Assembly: GCF_018128285.1 (NCBI RefSeq)
Contig: NZ_CP072380.1
Coordinates: forward strand, 1,426,001 to 1,490,000
Reading direction: 5' to 3'
Source of the DNA: Atopobium sp. oral taxon 416
GTDB lineage: Bacteria; Actinomycetota; Coriobacteriia; Coriobacteriales; Atopobiaceae
Length of the DNA: 64,000 bases
Part shown: piece after piece, positions 19,863 to 28,281 of the stretch
Layout: the number at the start of each line of letters is the position of its first letter
Numbering within the stretch: the stretch's first letter is position 1
Program-made: the position numbers and the translations under genes
The notes under the pieces: model-generated
Told to the model about the DNA's origin: nothing
The model's database searches: none
The model's input: the letters and a program-made list of their open reading frames with translations, nothing else

Positions 19863-20505
19863 GTGCAACAGGGAAATACAAGCTAGCCGCCCAGGCGCGA
19901 CCTATGATGGTGCTTGCAAAGACATGCATCATTGCAGGCACCATGGACGGCTACAGCCATCTTAGCATCGAGAAGCGCGAGGACATCATGGTTTGCTGGA
20001 AGGGCCATGAGGGGGTCAGCCAGATACGAGGGAGCTCGGACGGGACAAGTCGACCATATCCCACAAGATCAGGCGCAACGGATGGCAGGGACTTTCCGGA
20101 CGGCCCTGCCGCGCATCGAGCGCGCAAAGGCGTGCAGACGTAAAGCGGCTGTGCTGCAGGCGCCCCAGACTCATGGACGATCCAGAAGAGGCGCTTTCTG
20201 GTCGTGGGGCTCATGCGGGACGAGCACTGGTCTTCGAAGGAGATAGCGGGCCGCATCGCGATAGAGCGCCCGGACCTTGCCGCAAGCGACGACAGCATCT
20301 AGCGTGTCGTGGAGTCGGGACCCCTCGACTGCGAGCTTTCGGGGCGCAGGAAGGCCACAAGGCTGCTCAGCCGTCACGGCAAGCGCAGGCACAGCAAGGG
20401 TGGCCAAAAGCGCAGGGGGCAAGCTGCGCATCACCCACGACATCTCGGAGCGGCCGGAAGCAGCTTCCTGACCTGTGTCAATATTTCGGACGGCGGATTA
20501 GCATT
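19863..20505 (+). pseudogene. IS30-family transposase remnant 1
   Basis: Relics in several frames: YSHLSIEKREDIMVCWKG (N-terminal helix-turn-helix of IS30 transposases), then RFLVVGLMRDEHWSSKEIAG, then GKRRHSKGGQKRRG and KLRITHDISERPEAAS (the GxxRxxRxISERP region). The catalytic C-terminal half is missing. The start region carries GTGCAACAGG (from 19863), which recurs at the start of remnant 2 (20511). The end carries TGTCAATATTTCGGAC (20477-20492), similar to the end of remnant 2, so both derive from related IS30 elements in tandem. Confidence 0.6.
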
Positions 20506-20509
20506 CTAA

Positions 20510-21460
20510 GTGCAACAGGATGACCCGCTGGATGCAGGTGTGGCACACTCCGGAAGGCTACGATGTTGGTTATCCAAGTCAACGTCGAAAGCTAAAAGGA
20601 ATGTGCCACTACACACATCTTAGCCTACAGGAGAGGGACTGCATAGCCACGCTGTGTGGCACAAGGGAAGCTCCATCGGCTATATCGCGGCAGAGATCGG
20701 CAGGGACAGCTCCAGCATCTGCCACAAGCTCAAGAAGAACGCACGGCACGGACGCTTTAGGGCATGTGCTGCCCAAAAGGAGGGCGGATGAGCGCCGCAG
20801 GAGATGCAGGGCGAAAAGGCGGCTTTCAGACCCTGCGCTTGCACAGAAGGTGCGCTTACTCATCATGGACAGACACTGGTCCCCCGAGCAGATAGACGAC
20901 ATCTCAGGCTCGAGGGTGGCGGCAGGTGCGTCGTGAGCCTCTCGACTATTCTACCGTGAGGCCCAGGCCGCCGCCCTCGACCTGCCGGAAGCCGGCCCAC
21001 AGGGCCAGGTGCGGCGCCACCTGCGCAGCAAGAGGCCTAAGATGAGGGGCAAGATCGAGATCTTACACAGCATGGAGGAGAGGCCAAAGCAGGCCGATGA
21101 GAGGTCTTACCTCGGAGACTGGGCAGACGACACGCTCGTGGCAGCGGGACCCGTGTGCCTGCTTGTGCTTGCCGACAGGGCAGTGAGGCTGCTTCTCGCA
21201 AAGAGATGCCACCACGACAGCGGGAGCGTCTCTAAGGCCGAGGTCGGGCTGCTGCAGGGACGTCCCCTCGAGACGCTCACTCCGGATAGGGGCAAGCAGT
21301 TCGCAGGGCATACAGGGCTCACAGATGCCCTTTGAGGCGTGCAGTTCTACTTCTGCGACCCTCACCATCTATGGCAGAAGCTAACAGTTAAGAACACCAA
21401 CGGGCTCCTGCGGGAGTTCGGTCAAGTCCGAATTCGTGTGTAAATGAGCCCTGTCAATAT
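20510..21460 (+). pseudogene. IS30-family transposase remnant 2
   Basis: More complete than remnant 1. It reads YTHLSLQERDCIATLCGT (20604 on), then RRRCRAKRRLSDPALAQKVR and DRHWSPEQID, then across frameshifts RGKIEILHSMEERPKQADER, SYLGDWADDTLVAAG, ETLTPDRGKQFAGH, FYFCDPHHLWQKL and NTNGLLREFGQVR. These are in the order of an IS30 transposase, with the GDWxxDTxxG, TPDRGxxFAxH and NTNGLLRxxxP signatures. At least four frame breaks make it inactive. Confidence 0.7.
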
Positions 21461-21483
21461 AATGGACAGAGAAATCTCAGATT

Positions 21484-22800
21484 CTATGCGGTCTGCATCA
21501 CCTTTGGATCGTATGCAAGGCCTCTCTCGAAGCGTTCGAAGAACTCCTGCATCACTTCTGCCGGCACGCGATCTCCTATGGACTTATGCGGGCGGAAGCG
21601 GTTGTAGTACGACTCGATTAAACTCGTGTGCCTTGTGCTTGGTCGTGGATGCATCGAAGAGGCGCTTATGGTAGTACCACACGTTCTTGAGCGTGGCGAA
21701 AAACGATTCGGCGAGCGCATTGTCGTGGCAGCTTCCGGTTCTCCCCACGGAGAGCCTCACGTCGTGTGCAGCTGAGCAGGCGGCCAGCTCTGAGCTTATG
21801 TACTGGCTGCCTGGGCTGCTTAGAATATGGCCCCTCCAGCCACGTATCCGTGCGAATATGCCATCTTCAGGGCAAAGACGACAAGGCCTGCCCTCATGTT
21901 GTCCTGTATGCTTCAGCCCACCACCATGTGTGTGCACAGATCGTGTGCGACGGCGAGATATATAAAGCCTGCCGTGGTCCTGCGATAGGTTGTATCGCCC
22001 ACGAGCTTGGCTGTCGGCACAAGACACGAAAAGCCGCGCCGGGTGAGGGCGGGGCGCTCGGGGGCGTGCGGGCAGCGTCGTCCTCTTGGAGGTATTGGAT
22101 CAGATGCCGCAGATGCCCAAGCTTAGCCATGCACCTCCGTACGCGGTAGCGGGTCGTGCCTGTAAATTTTGCGTAACTTCGGATCTCCTGTGAGCTTGGA
22201 TCAGACCTAGCAAAAGCTAAAGCGCCTGTCGCTTTCCTCCCATATCGCGCAGATGGCTTCCTTGATAGGACCCCATAGGTCCTCACCGCCTTTGGCCTTG
22301 AGCCATCTGTAGAAGTGAGCCCTGCTCACCTCCAGTACGCGCTCCATCATCGAGACGCTGTAGGTTGCCCTCTTCTCCAGCATGAGCTAAAACCTGTCCT
22401 TCAACAGAGGCTTCCGGCGAAGAAGGCTGCCTCTTTTTAGGAACTTATTCTCGCTTTCGAGCTCGTGCATGCGCCTGTTCACTGCGTCGAGCTGCTTGTG
22501 CTCCTCGGTCCTTTCCTGGGTCACCCTTTTGGTCTTTGAGTGCTTGATGATCCAGTCGTTTAAGGTCTTGTCGTTGATCCTTAAGCTTCGCGGCGCATCC
22601 TCTGATGCTCTTTTTCGGGTTGGCCTTACGTGCCTTCCTGTAGTACTCGATAGCCTCGAGGCAATACTCCTTCAGTGTAGTGTTTGGGTGTTTCCGGCTT
22701 CGTGCGGGACTTTGCCTTCTCTATCTCGCTTGCGCTTAGCGACGTCTCATCTCTTCAATCTGCTGGTGTTGGTAGGTGGGTATCTGGACAGAGCATATCT
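21484..22800 (-). pseudogene. IS3-family OrfA-OrfB element, frameshifted
   Basis: Minus strand. OrfA relic at about 22780-22400 (SLRINDKTLNDWIIKHSKTK, LDAVNRRMHELESENKFLKR). OrfB follows: ATYSVSMMERVLEVSRAHFY, a helix-turn-helix, then the rve integrase core with SPGSQYISSELAACSAAHDV, RLSVGRTGSCHDNALAESFF and the end YYNRFRPHKSIGDRVPAEVM at about 21500. Several frame breaks interrupt it. The region between is nearly full length for an IS3 element (1.3 kb), so this is a complete but decayed copy. Confidence 0.7.
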
Positions 22801-22843
22801 GTTGTTAGTCCCTGAATCCCACTGTCCACCAAAAGATTACAGC

Positions 22844-23565
22844 TCACATCTCGGCGAGCTTACTGCGCAGCCCGGCCCTGAGCCCCTTCGGGGCGGCCTC
22901 GGCCACGTTAATCTCGCCGTCGGCGAGCTCGACGCCGAGCACCTCCTTGCCGCCCGTCGGCGTCAGCCCGATGGCCACGAGCAGCGCCTTCGGCTTGACG
23001 CGGTCGTCCTTGCGCGCCTTGAGGTAGGTCGCGTCGACCATAACGAAGGGGTGGGCGCCCTCTATGGGGCGGTTGCGAAACCTCTCGAGCGCCTCGTCGA
23101 GCTCGGAGCAGGCCTGCGAGACGGCCTGCTTGGAGAAGCCCCTGCCGCAGATCTCCTCCATCACGCGGCCGACCTTGGCTATCGAGCGCCACCGACGACC
23201 ATCTCGGCCATCGCGAGGACCAGGGCAGCCTCGGCGCGCCTGTAGTTGTCGAACACGAGCGTCCTGAATGAGATGTTGCGGTGGCGCGAGACGGCGAGCT
23301 CGACCGTGCCGACCCTGGTGACGAGGGACCTCTTGCGGGTGCCGTTGTGGAAGTCAGTCCGCTCCTGCGTTTGCTCGTAGGGCTCGGCGCGCAGCTGCTC
23401 GGCGGAGTTTGCCGACAGGATCGCGTTGAGAAACTGCTGCAAGAGGAGCCGAAACGCGTCCCCTCTGGAATCCGCGAGGACCTGCGCTATCTTGTCGCTT
23501 TCGAGGGTAATATTGATTCGAGCCATGCTAAGCCTCCGATTCTCTGTGCCTTTTGGTGATTGCAA
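22844..23565 (-). pseudogene. IS256 (mutator)-family transposase, truncated and frameshifted
   Basis: Minus strand, N-terminal part 23565-23179 (residues ARINITLESDKIAQVLADSR, NGTRKRSLVTRVGTVELAVS) and, after a small frame break near 23170, the catalytic part 23164-22844 (GRGFSKQAVSQACSEL, FVMVDATYLKARKDDRVKPK, ALLVAIGLTPTGGKEVLGVE). The first catalytic Asp (VDATY) is present; the last third with the Glu is missing. GC of this segment is visibly higher than its surroundings and the reading frames are long, so it looks like the youngest of the IS remnants here. A GTTTTTACACCACTTTACGG end-like sequence lies at about 23609. Confidence 0.75.
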
Positions 23566-23836
23566 GTTTACTTGGAAGACGGGCCTCTGGCTCGCTCCCG
23601 TTTTTACACCACTTTACGGACGTAACCCAACTATGCCGCGTTCTATTCGGATTATGTCTGTGACCTAAAAGATAGGCGCAGACATCGCGACAGTGTCCTT
23701 CAAAGCCCTCAAGAAGTGTGTCCGTCATCCGCTTACCGACCAAGGGCCTCGAGAAGTTCGCGCGGGACTGGGAAAAGGTTACCGGTGAGGCTTAAGGCTT
23801 ACTCTCATATCTGAATATAACCAGCAGCTATAGAAT

Positions 23837-23867
23837 AGGCAGCAGCCACGTGAAGTGACCGCTGCCT
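23837..23867 (-). terminator. Terminator of the metNIQ operon
   Basis: Thirteen-base arms (23837-23849 and 23855-23867) pair perfectly counting two G-T pairs, with a five-base loop. On the minus strand it lies 43 bases beyond the metQ stop and is followed by ATTCTATAG. Confidence 0.7.
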
Positions 23868-23909
23868 GTCTAGGTTAGCCATGCGTTGAAGTACTGGGGA
23901 AGCGCAGGA

Positions 23910-24737
23910 TTAGAATGCGGGGAGTACGTCCTGGTCGTAGGTGTCCTTCAGGTACTGTCGGAAATCATCGGAGGTGAGGACACTCACAAGGGCCTTGATG
24001 CGGTCGTCATCCTGCTTGTCCGGCGTCGTGACGATGTAGTTAGCGTACTGCTGGACGGCGGTGCCGTCTGCAGCCTCAACGGCGAGGGCGTCGGAAACGT
24101 GCATACCGGCTTCGATTGCGTAGTTGCCGTTAATAACCGCGAAGTCAACGTCCTGAAGTTGACGGGGAACGGCTGCAGCCTCGACCTCTGAGAACCGAAT
24201 ATTGTGCGGATTGGAAGCGATATCGTTCGGGGTGGCATTCAGATTGTTCGAATCCTGCAGCTGAATTAGGTTCTCCTGTTGGAGCAAAAGGAGAGCGCGG
24301 CCCTCGTTGGTCGGGTCATTCGGAACTGCGATCTGGGCGCCATCTTGGATGTTATTGAGGTCAGAGGACTGGCCGGCATAAATGCCGAAGGGCTCGTAGT
24401 GGATCGCGGCGACGCCGACGAGGTCTGTGCCGTTCTCCTGGTTGTAGTTGTTGAGGTAGTTGATGTGCTGGAAGTAGTTGGCATCGACTTCACCGGAGGA
24501 AGTTACTTGGTTCGGAATGATGTAGTCGGTATATTCCTTAACCTGCAGGTCAATGTTTTGGTCCTTCAACCTCGGTGCGGCAAAATCATTCAGAATCTTT
24601 GCATGTGGGGAAGGGGAGGCTGCGACCGTTAAGGTCTGAGCCTGTGCCTGGCCGCCATTATTGGAGCTGCAGGCACCAAGGGCGAGTGAGGTGAAGAGAG
24701 CGGCAGAACCTGAGAGAAATGCTTTTCTGGTCAACAT
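23910..24737 (-). CDS. metQ: Methionine ABC transporter substrate-binding lipoprotein
   Basis: Binds methionine outside the membrane and delivers it to MetI/MetN. The 275-residue product starts with a lipoprotein signal (MLTRKAFLSGSAALFTSLAL) with the lipobox LGAC at about 20-23. The NlpA/MetQ fold is shown by VAASPSPHAKIL, YTDYIIPNQVTSSGEVDANY and FQHINYLNNYN. It is last in metN-metI-metQ with an 87-base gap after metI. Substrate could also be another methionine-like amino acid; the family is secure. Confidence 0.93.
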   Translation of the reverse strand: MLTRKAFLSGSAALFTSLALGACSSNNGGQAQAQTLTVAASPSPHAKILNDFAAPRLKDQNIDLQVKEYTDYIIPNQVTSSGEVDANYFQHINYLNNYNQENGTDLVGVAAIHYEPFGIYAGQSSDLNNIQDGAQIAVPNDPTNEGRALLLLQQENLIQLQDSNNLNATPNDIASNPHNIRFSEVEAAAVPRQLQDVDFAVINGNYAIEAGMHVSDALAVEAADGTAVQQYANYIVTTPDKQDDDRIKALVSVLTSDDFRQYLKDTYDQDVLPAF

Positions 24738-24824
24738 AGGGATAGTCCTTTCTCTATACGGGTATCGAAGATGCCCGCAATTATTTGTAATGCTGTATTG
24801 AAGCTGTGCAAAAAAGATGAGCGA

Positions 24825-25499
24825 TTACGCGCGGTGGTCAATCCGCTTGGCGAGTGCGTCGTCGACGCTCTGGATAACCTGCACCAGGATGATCATGAGG
24901 ATTACAGTGACGATCATCACGGAGTCTTCGTAACGGTAGTAGCCGTAGCGGATTGCGATATCTCCCAAGCCACCGGCGCCGACCGCACCTGCGATTGCAG
25001 TGTAGCCCAGGGCAGTGATCAAGGTGATTGAGATACCGCGGACGATGGAAGGCAGCGCCTCTGGGAGCAACGCAGATTTCACGATACGGGGGACCGTAGC
25101 GCCACAAGAGATAGCGGCTTCGATTGACTCATGCGGAACCTCTGCCAAGGATTGCTGCACCATGCGGGCAACGAAGGGAGCTGTTGAGAGGACCAACGGT
25201 GGGATGACGCCCCTGACGCCCGTAGTGGTTCCCACAAGTGCACGCGTTGTCGGCATCACGGCAACTAGCAGAATGATGAATGGGATGGAACGTCCCATGT
25301 TGATGACCCAACCCAGGACTGCGTTGAGGACGCGGTGGGGGCGCAGGCTTCCCGAAGCGGTGACGTAGAGGACAATACCGAGGAAGAGGCCGATCACGTA
25401 GGCGAGTGCCGTAGAGATGAAGAGCATCAGGAGCGTGTCGATGATGCCCTGACCAATCAGACCGCCAAACGAGGCGAAGAACTCAGAAATATTAGTCAA
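24825..25499 (-). CDS. metI: Methionine ABC transporter permease
   Basis: Integral membrane subunit with about five transmembrane helices (first at IIDTLLMLFISTALAYVIG) and the EAA loop (EVPHESIEAAISCGAT) that contacts MetN. Length 224 residues, normal for MetI. The start is taken as TTG 25499, because AAAGGAG lies seven bases upstream; an in-frame TTG at 25517 comes before that site. The TTG overlaps the metN stop codon (TTGACTAA), so metN and metI are translationally coupled. The C-terminus ends VDDALAKRIDHRA. Confidence 0.93.
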   Translation of the reverse strand: MTNISEFFASFGGLIGQGIIDTLLMLFISTALAYVIGLFLGIVLYVTASGSLRPHRVLNAVLGWVINMGRSIPFIILLVAVMPTTRALVGTTTGVRGVIPPLVLSTAPFVARMVQQSLAEVPHESIEAAISCGATVPRIVKSALLPEALPSIVRGISITLITALGYTAIAGAVGAGGLGDIAIRYGYYRYEDSVMIVTVILMIILVQVIQSVDDALAKRIDHRA

Positions 25500-26232
25500 C
25501 CCATTGCTCCTTTCCAAGCAGGCGGCGTGTTTCGTGATGCTGAGGATTGGCGAAGACGTCCTTCACGCTTCCCTCTTCCACGACTTTGCCCTTAACGAGG
25601 ACGGCGACGTGCTTACAGATTTTCTCGACGACCTCCATCGAGTGGGTGATTACGAGGATTGTGATTCCATTTTCCTGGTTGATCTCATTTAAGAGCTTCA
25701 GAACCGAAGCGGTGCTTGCCGGGTCGAGCGCTGACGTCGCCTCATCGCAGAGGATGTATTTGGGGTGGCAGGCTAAGGCACGTGCGATTGCAACACGCTG
25801 CTTCTGGCCGCCGGAGAGCTGTGCAGGATAGGAGTCGACCTTGTCGGCAAGTCCGACCCGCTCGAGGAACCCCTTTGCCTCTTCCCGATCAGCGTCAGTG
25901 ATCTTGTTGTTGGCCGCAAGGTAGGGGAAGCAGACATTCTGCAGCGTGGTGCGTTGGGACAGCAGGCCGAAGTTCTGAAAGATCATGGCCATATGGTGGC
26001 GGTAGTCGCGCAGAGCTTGTCCACTCAGTTCTTCGATGTTCTGACCGTCGACCTCAATGGTGCCTGAGGTGGGATGCTCAAGGAGGTTCACACAGCGGAC
26101 GAGCGTGGACTTGCCGGCACCGGACATGCCGATGATGCCAAAGATATCTCCATCGGGGATCGTGAGCGACACGCCGTTCAGTGCGTGCTCATCGTCGGTA
26201 TAGTCTTTCGTAAGATGGCTTAATACAATCAC
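25492..26232 (-). CDS. metN: Methionine ABC transporter ATP-binding protein
   Basis: ABC ATPase powering methionine import. Walker [11 protein letters not shown]-loop [13 protein letters not shown], signature [15 protein letters not shown], Walker [14 protein letters not shown] and the H-loop ITHSMEVV are all present. At 246 residues it stops shortly after the core and lacks the C-terminal regulatory (NIL-type, methionine-sensing) domain of the ~340-residue E. coli MetN, so feedback trans-inhibition is probably absent. Starts at GTG 26232 with GGAG six bases upstream. Heads the operon; a structured leader precedes it. Confidence 0.93.
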   Translation of the reverse strand: MIVLSHLTKDYTDDEHALNGVSLTIPDGDIFGIIGMSGAGKSTLVRCVNLLEHPTSGTIEVDGQNIEELSGQALRDYRHHMAMIFQNFGLLSQRTTLQNVCFPYLAANNKITDADREEAKGFLERVGLADKVDSYPAQLSGGQKQRVAIARALACHPKYILCDEATSALDPASTASVLKLLNEINQENGITILVITHSMEVVEKICKHVAVLVKGKVVEEGSVKDVFANPQHHETRRLLGKEQWVD

Positions 26233-26246
26233 AAAAACTCCGAATC

Positions 26247-26345
26247 AAAAAACGTTGGTTGATGATTTCCTGCCAGAAATCATCGTGCGGTGGCGCCCGG
26301 TTCTAAGCGCATGTTTCAAGACATGCAACACTCAGGTGACCGGGC
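26247..26345 (-). promoter_or_regulatory. Structured 5' leader of metNIQ, possible SAM/Met-responsive RNA
   Basis: Read on the minus strand, GCCCGGT (26345-26339) pairs with ACCGGGC (26301-26295) and encloses a second stem GCATGT/ACATGC (26326-26321 / 26314-26309). Closer to the gene, GATGATTTC/GAAATCATC (26284-26276 / 26269-26261) makes a 9-bp hairpin, followed after eight bases by six T (26252-26247). Upstream GATGGAGATGCCCAAGC vaguely resembles the start of SAM-I-like aptamers, but I cannot match the full consensus. The genes and structure suggest control by methionine or SAM; the class is unproven. The remaining upstream stretch to 26639 shows nothing else. Confidence 0.35.
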
Positions 26346-26639
26346 TTGGGCATCTCCATCATCCTCGCCATCTGTGTCAAACCGTAAGTATTCATACAAT
26401 TAACCCTATAAGCTGAAAACCGATGGCGCAAGATACTGGATCCTCTCAATTGTTGTCAGTTGGATATCAGAATTAGTGATACCAGCAGTGTACTATAGTG
26501 CACGGTCTGTTCTGACCTGCGGTATCTCATCTTTAATCTTTAACGAAAATTGAGCATTATGAGCACAAATAAGTCCGCTCTGAACGCCTGAAGAGGGCAT
26601 TTGGCACCAGTTTTGTTGCAATATGGTGAACCCGTACAC

Positions 26640-26675
26640 AAAAAGAGGGATGAACCACAGCGTGGCTCATCCCCC
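26640..26675 (-). terminator. Terminator of the galMKT operon
   Basis: On the minus strand GGGATGAGCCAC pairs with GTGGTTCATCCC (26673-26662 / 26658-26647), followed by CTC and five T (26644-26640). It lies 25 bases past the galT stop. Confidence 0.8.
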
Positions 26676-26700
26676 AAGGCACGAGGTCTATATATGTGTA

Positions 26701-28281
26701 TTACAGCTTGTCGACAAAGCGGCTGAGCGCAGAGCGTCCTTGCTCGTCCCACTTGAAGACGCCGGCATCCAACAGGACCTGTACGAAGACTTCACTTACT
26801 TCCTTGTGGATAATATCGGTCGTAACGTGGTCGTACTTCTGGGTGATCTTTTCGGCCCACTCTGCATGGGAGACCGTCAGCGGGTTGTCATGCAGCTGAT
26901 GCTTCAGCTCATCTGCATCGTTGTGATAGGCATTGATCGTCTGCTGGACTGCAGCAAGCTCGTTCTTGAGACGGGGCGGCAGGATTGCGAGACCCATGAC
27001 CTCAATGAGCCCGATGTTCTCTTTCTTAATGTGGTGCAGCTTCTGGTGAGGATGGAAGACCCCGAGCGGATAGTCAAGCGTCGTGATGTTGCATCGCAGC
27101 GCCAGATAGAGGGTGTAGGTGTCGCCTTGTTTCCGTGCGACCGGCGTCACTGTATTGTGGCGGGTGCCGTCGGGATCCTGCGCCACAATTGAGACACTCG
27201 GATCGCTGTAGGTTTTCCACACCTCGTGGATGTGGGTTGCCGCATCCAGGAGGTGTGCGCGGTTCGTTGAGGTGAGCCGAATGACTGTCATCGGCCACTT
27301 CAGGATATCGAACTGAACATCCTTGTATTGGTCGAGTGAGAAGCTCTTACTGACCTCAGCTTTCATCATTGCGAACACATGGGCGCCGCCCTGGAAGTGA
27401 TCGTGAGAGAGGATGGAGCCGCCGACGATCGGCAGGTCGGCATTAGAGCCGATAAAGTAGTGGGGGAAGAGGTCGACGAAGTCGAGCAGCTTTCCCATGT
27501 TCTCCCTGTCGACATGCATCACCCTGTGGATTGGGCTCATCGCGATGCAGTGCTCGTTGAAGTAGGCATAGGGGCTGTACTGCAGACCCCAGGACTCGCC
27601 ACCGAGTGGGATGCGGATGATACGGAGGTTCTGACGCTCCGGATGGGGCCCTGCGGGGTCCTGAGCGCTTCTGCCGGCATACCCCTCGTTCGTCATGCAC
27701 AACTGGCAGGCAGGATAGCTCTCCTGTGTGTGGGGCTTTACAGCCGCGGTGATGTCACGGGGATCTTTCTCAGGCTTGGAGAGGTTGATCGTTATCTCGA
27801 TCGTGCCCCAGTCAGTGTCAGTCGACCAGGCGATGTTTTTGGCGATTGCGGTGCGCTGCACATAGGCGTTGTCACAGGAGAGCTTGTAGAACCAGTCGGT
27901 TGCGGCCTTGGGGCCACCTTCTGTGACGAACTCGTTGAAGTGGCGGTTCATCTCAGAGGGGCGAGGGGTCAGGATTCCCATCAACCCTGCCTGTGCGCGG
28001 GCGCGTCCTGCGGTGCTGTCCTCGACGCAGTTGTTTGCGACTGCGGTGTCGATCAGGGGTGTGAGGCTGTCTTGCAGGTCCTCTTCGGGCTTCGGGTCCG
28101 CATTTTCCCAGACGGCGCTGCAGCCGGGTTCGGTCAGGTGTAGGTAGGACAGGAGCTGGTTGTAAGCCCAGCGCCGGTCGGTGACCTCGATCAGCCGATG
28201 CTTTACCCCATAGTCCACCAGGCGCTGCAGGGAGCGCTGGATCAGGTCGGTATCTGCTGTCTTCTCGTCGCTTACAGCCAT
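26701..28281 (-). CDS. galT: UDP-glucose--hexose-1-phosphate uridylyltransferase, class II
   Basis: Leloir pathway: galactose-1-P + UDP-glucose to glucose-1-P + UDP-galactose. At 526 residues it belongs to the longer, Gram-positive class II GalT family rather than the ~350-residue E. coli type. Motifs include WFYKLSCDNAYVQRTAIAKN, a CxxC pair (CQLC) and the conserved GGSILSHDHFQGGAH (around residue 300), expected to carry the nucleophilic histidine region. Its start overlaps the end of galK by 10 bases, so it is co-translated. It is the last gene of galM-galK-galT. UDP-galactose must be recycled by GalE, which is not in the window. Confidence 0.94.
   Translation of the reverse strand: MAVSDEKTADTDLIQRSLQRLVDYGVKHRLIEVTDRRWAYNQLLSYLHLTEPGCSAVWENADPKPEEDLQDSLTPLIDTAVANNCVEDSTAGRARAQAGLMGILTPRPSEMNRHFNEFVTEGGPKAATDWFYKLSCDNAYVQRTAIAKNIAWSTDTDWGTIEITINLSKPEKDPRDITAAVKPHTQESYPACQLCMTNEGYAGRSAQDPAGPHPERQNLRIIRIPLGGESWGLQYSPYAYFNEHCIAMSPIHRVMHVDRENMGKLLDFVDLFPHYFIGSNADLPIVGGSILSHDHFQGGAHVFAMMKAEVSKSFSLDQYKDVQFDILKWPMTVIRLTSTNRAHLLDAATHIHEVWKTYSDPSVSIVAQDPDGTRHNTVTPVARKQGDTYTLYLALRCNITTLDYPLGVFHPHQKLHHIKKENIGLIEVMGLAILPPRLKNELAAVQQTINAYHNDADELKHQLHDNPLTVSHAEWAEKITQKYDHVTTDIIHKEVSEVFVQVLLDAGVFKWDEQGRSALSRFVDKL

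Noticed and set aside
17426-23600. Genomic island or prophage
   Set aside because: Only transposase remnants are found; no integrase, phage structural, toxin or conjugation gene, and no attachment-site pair was recognised.
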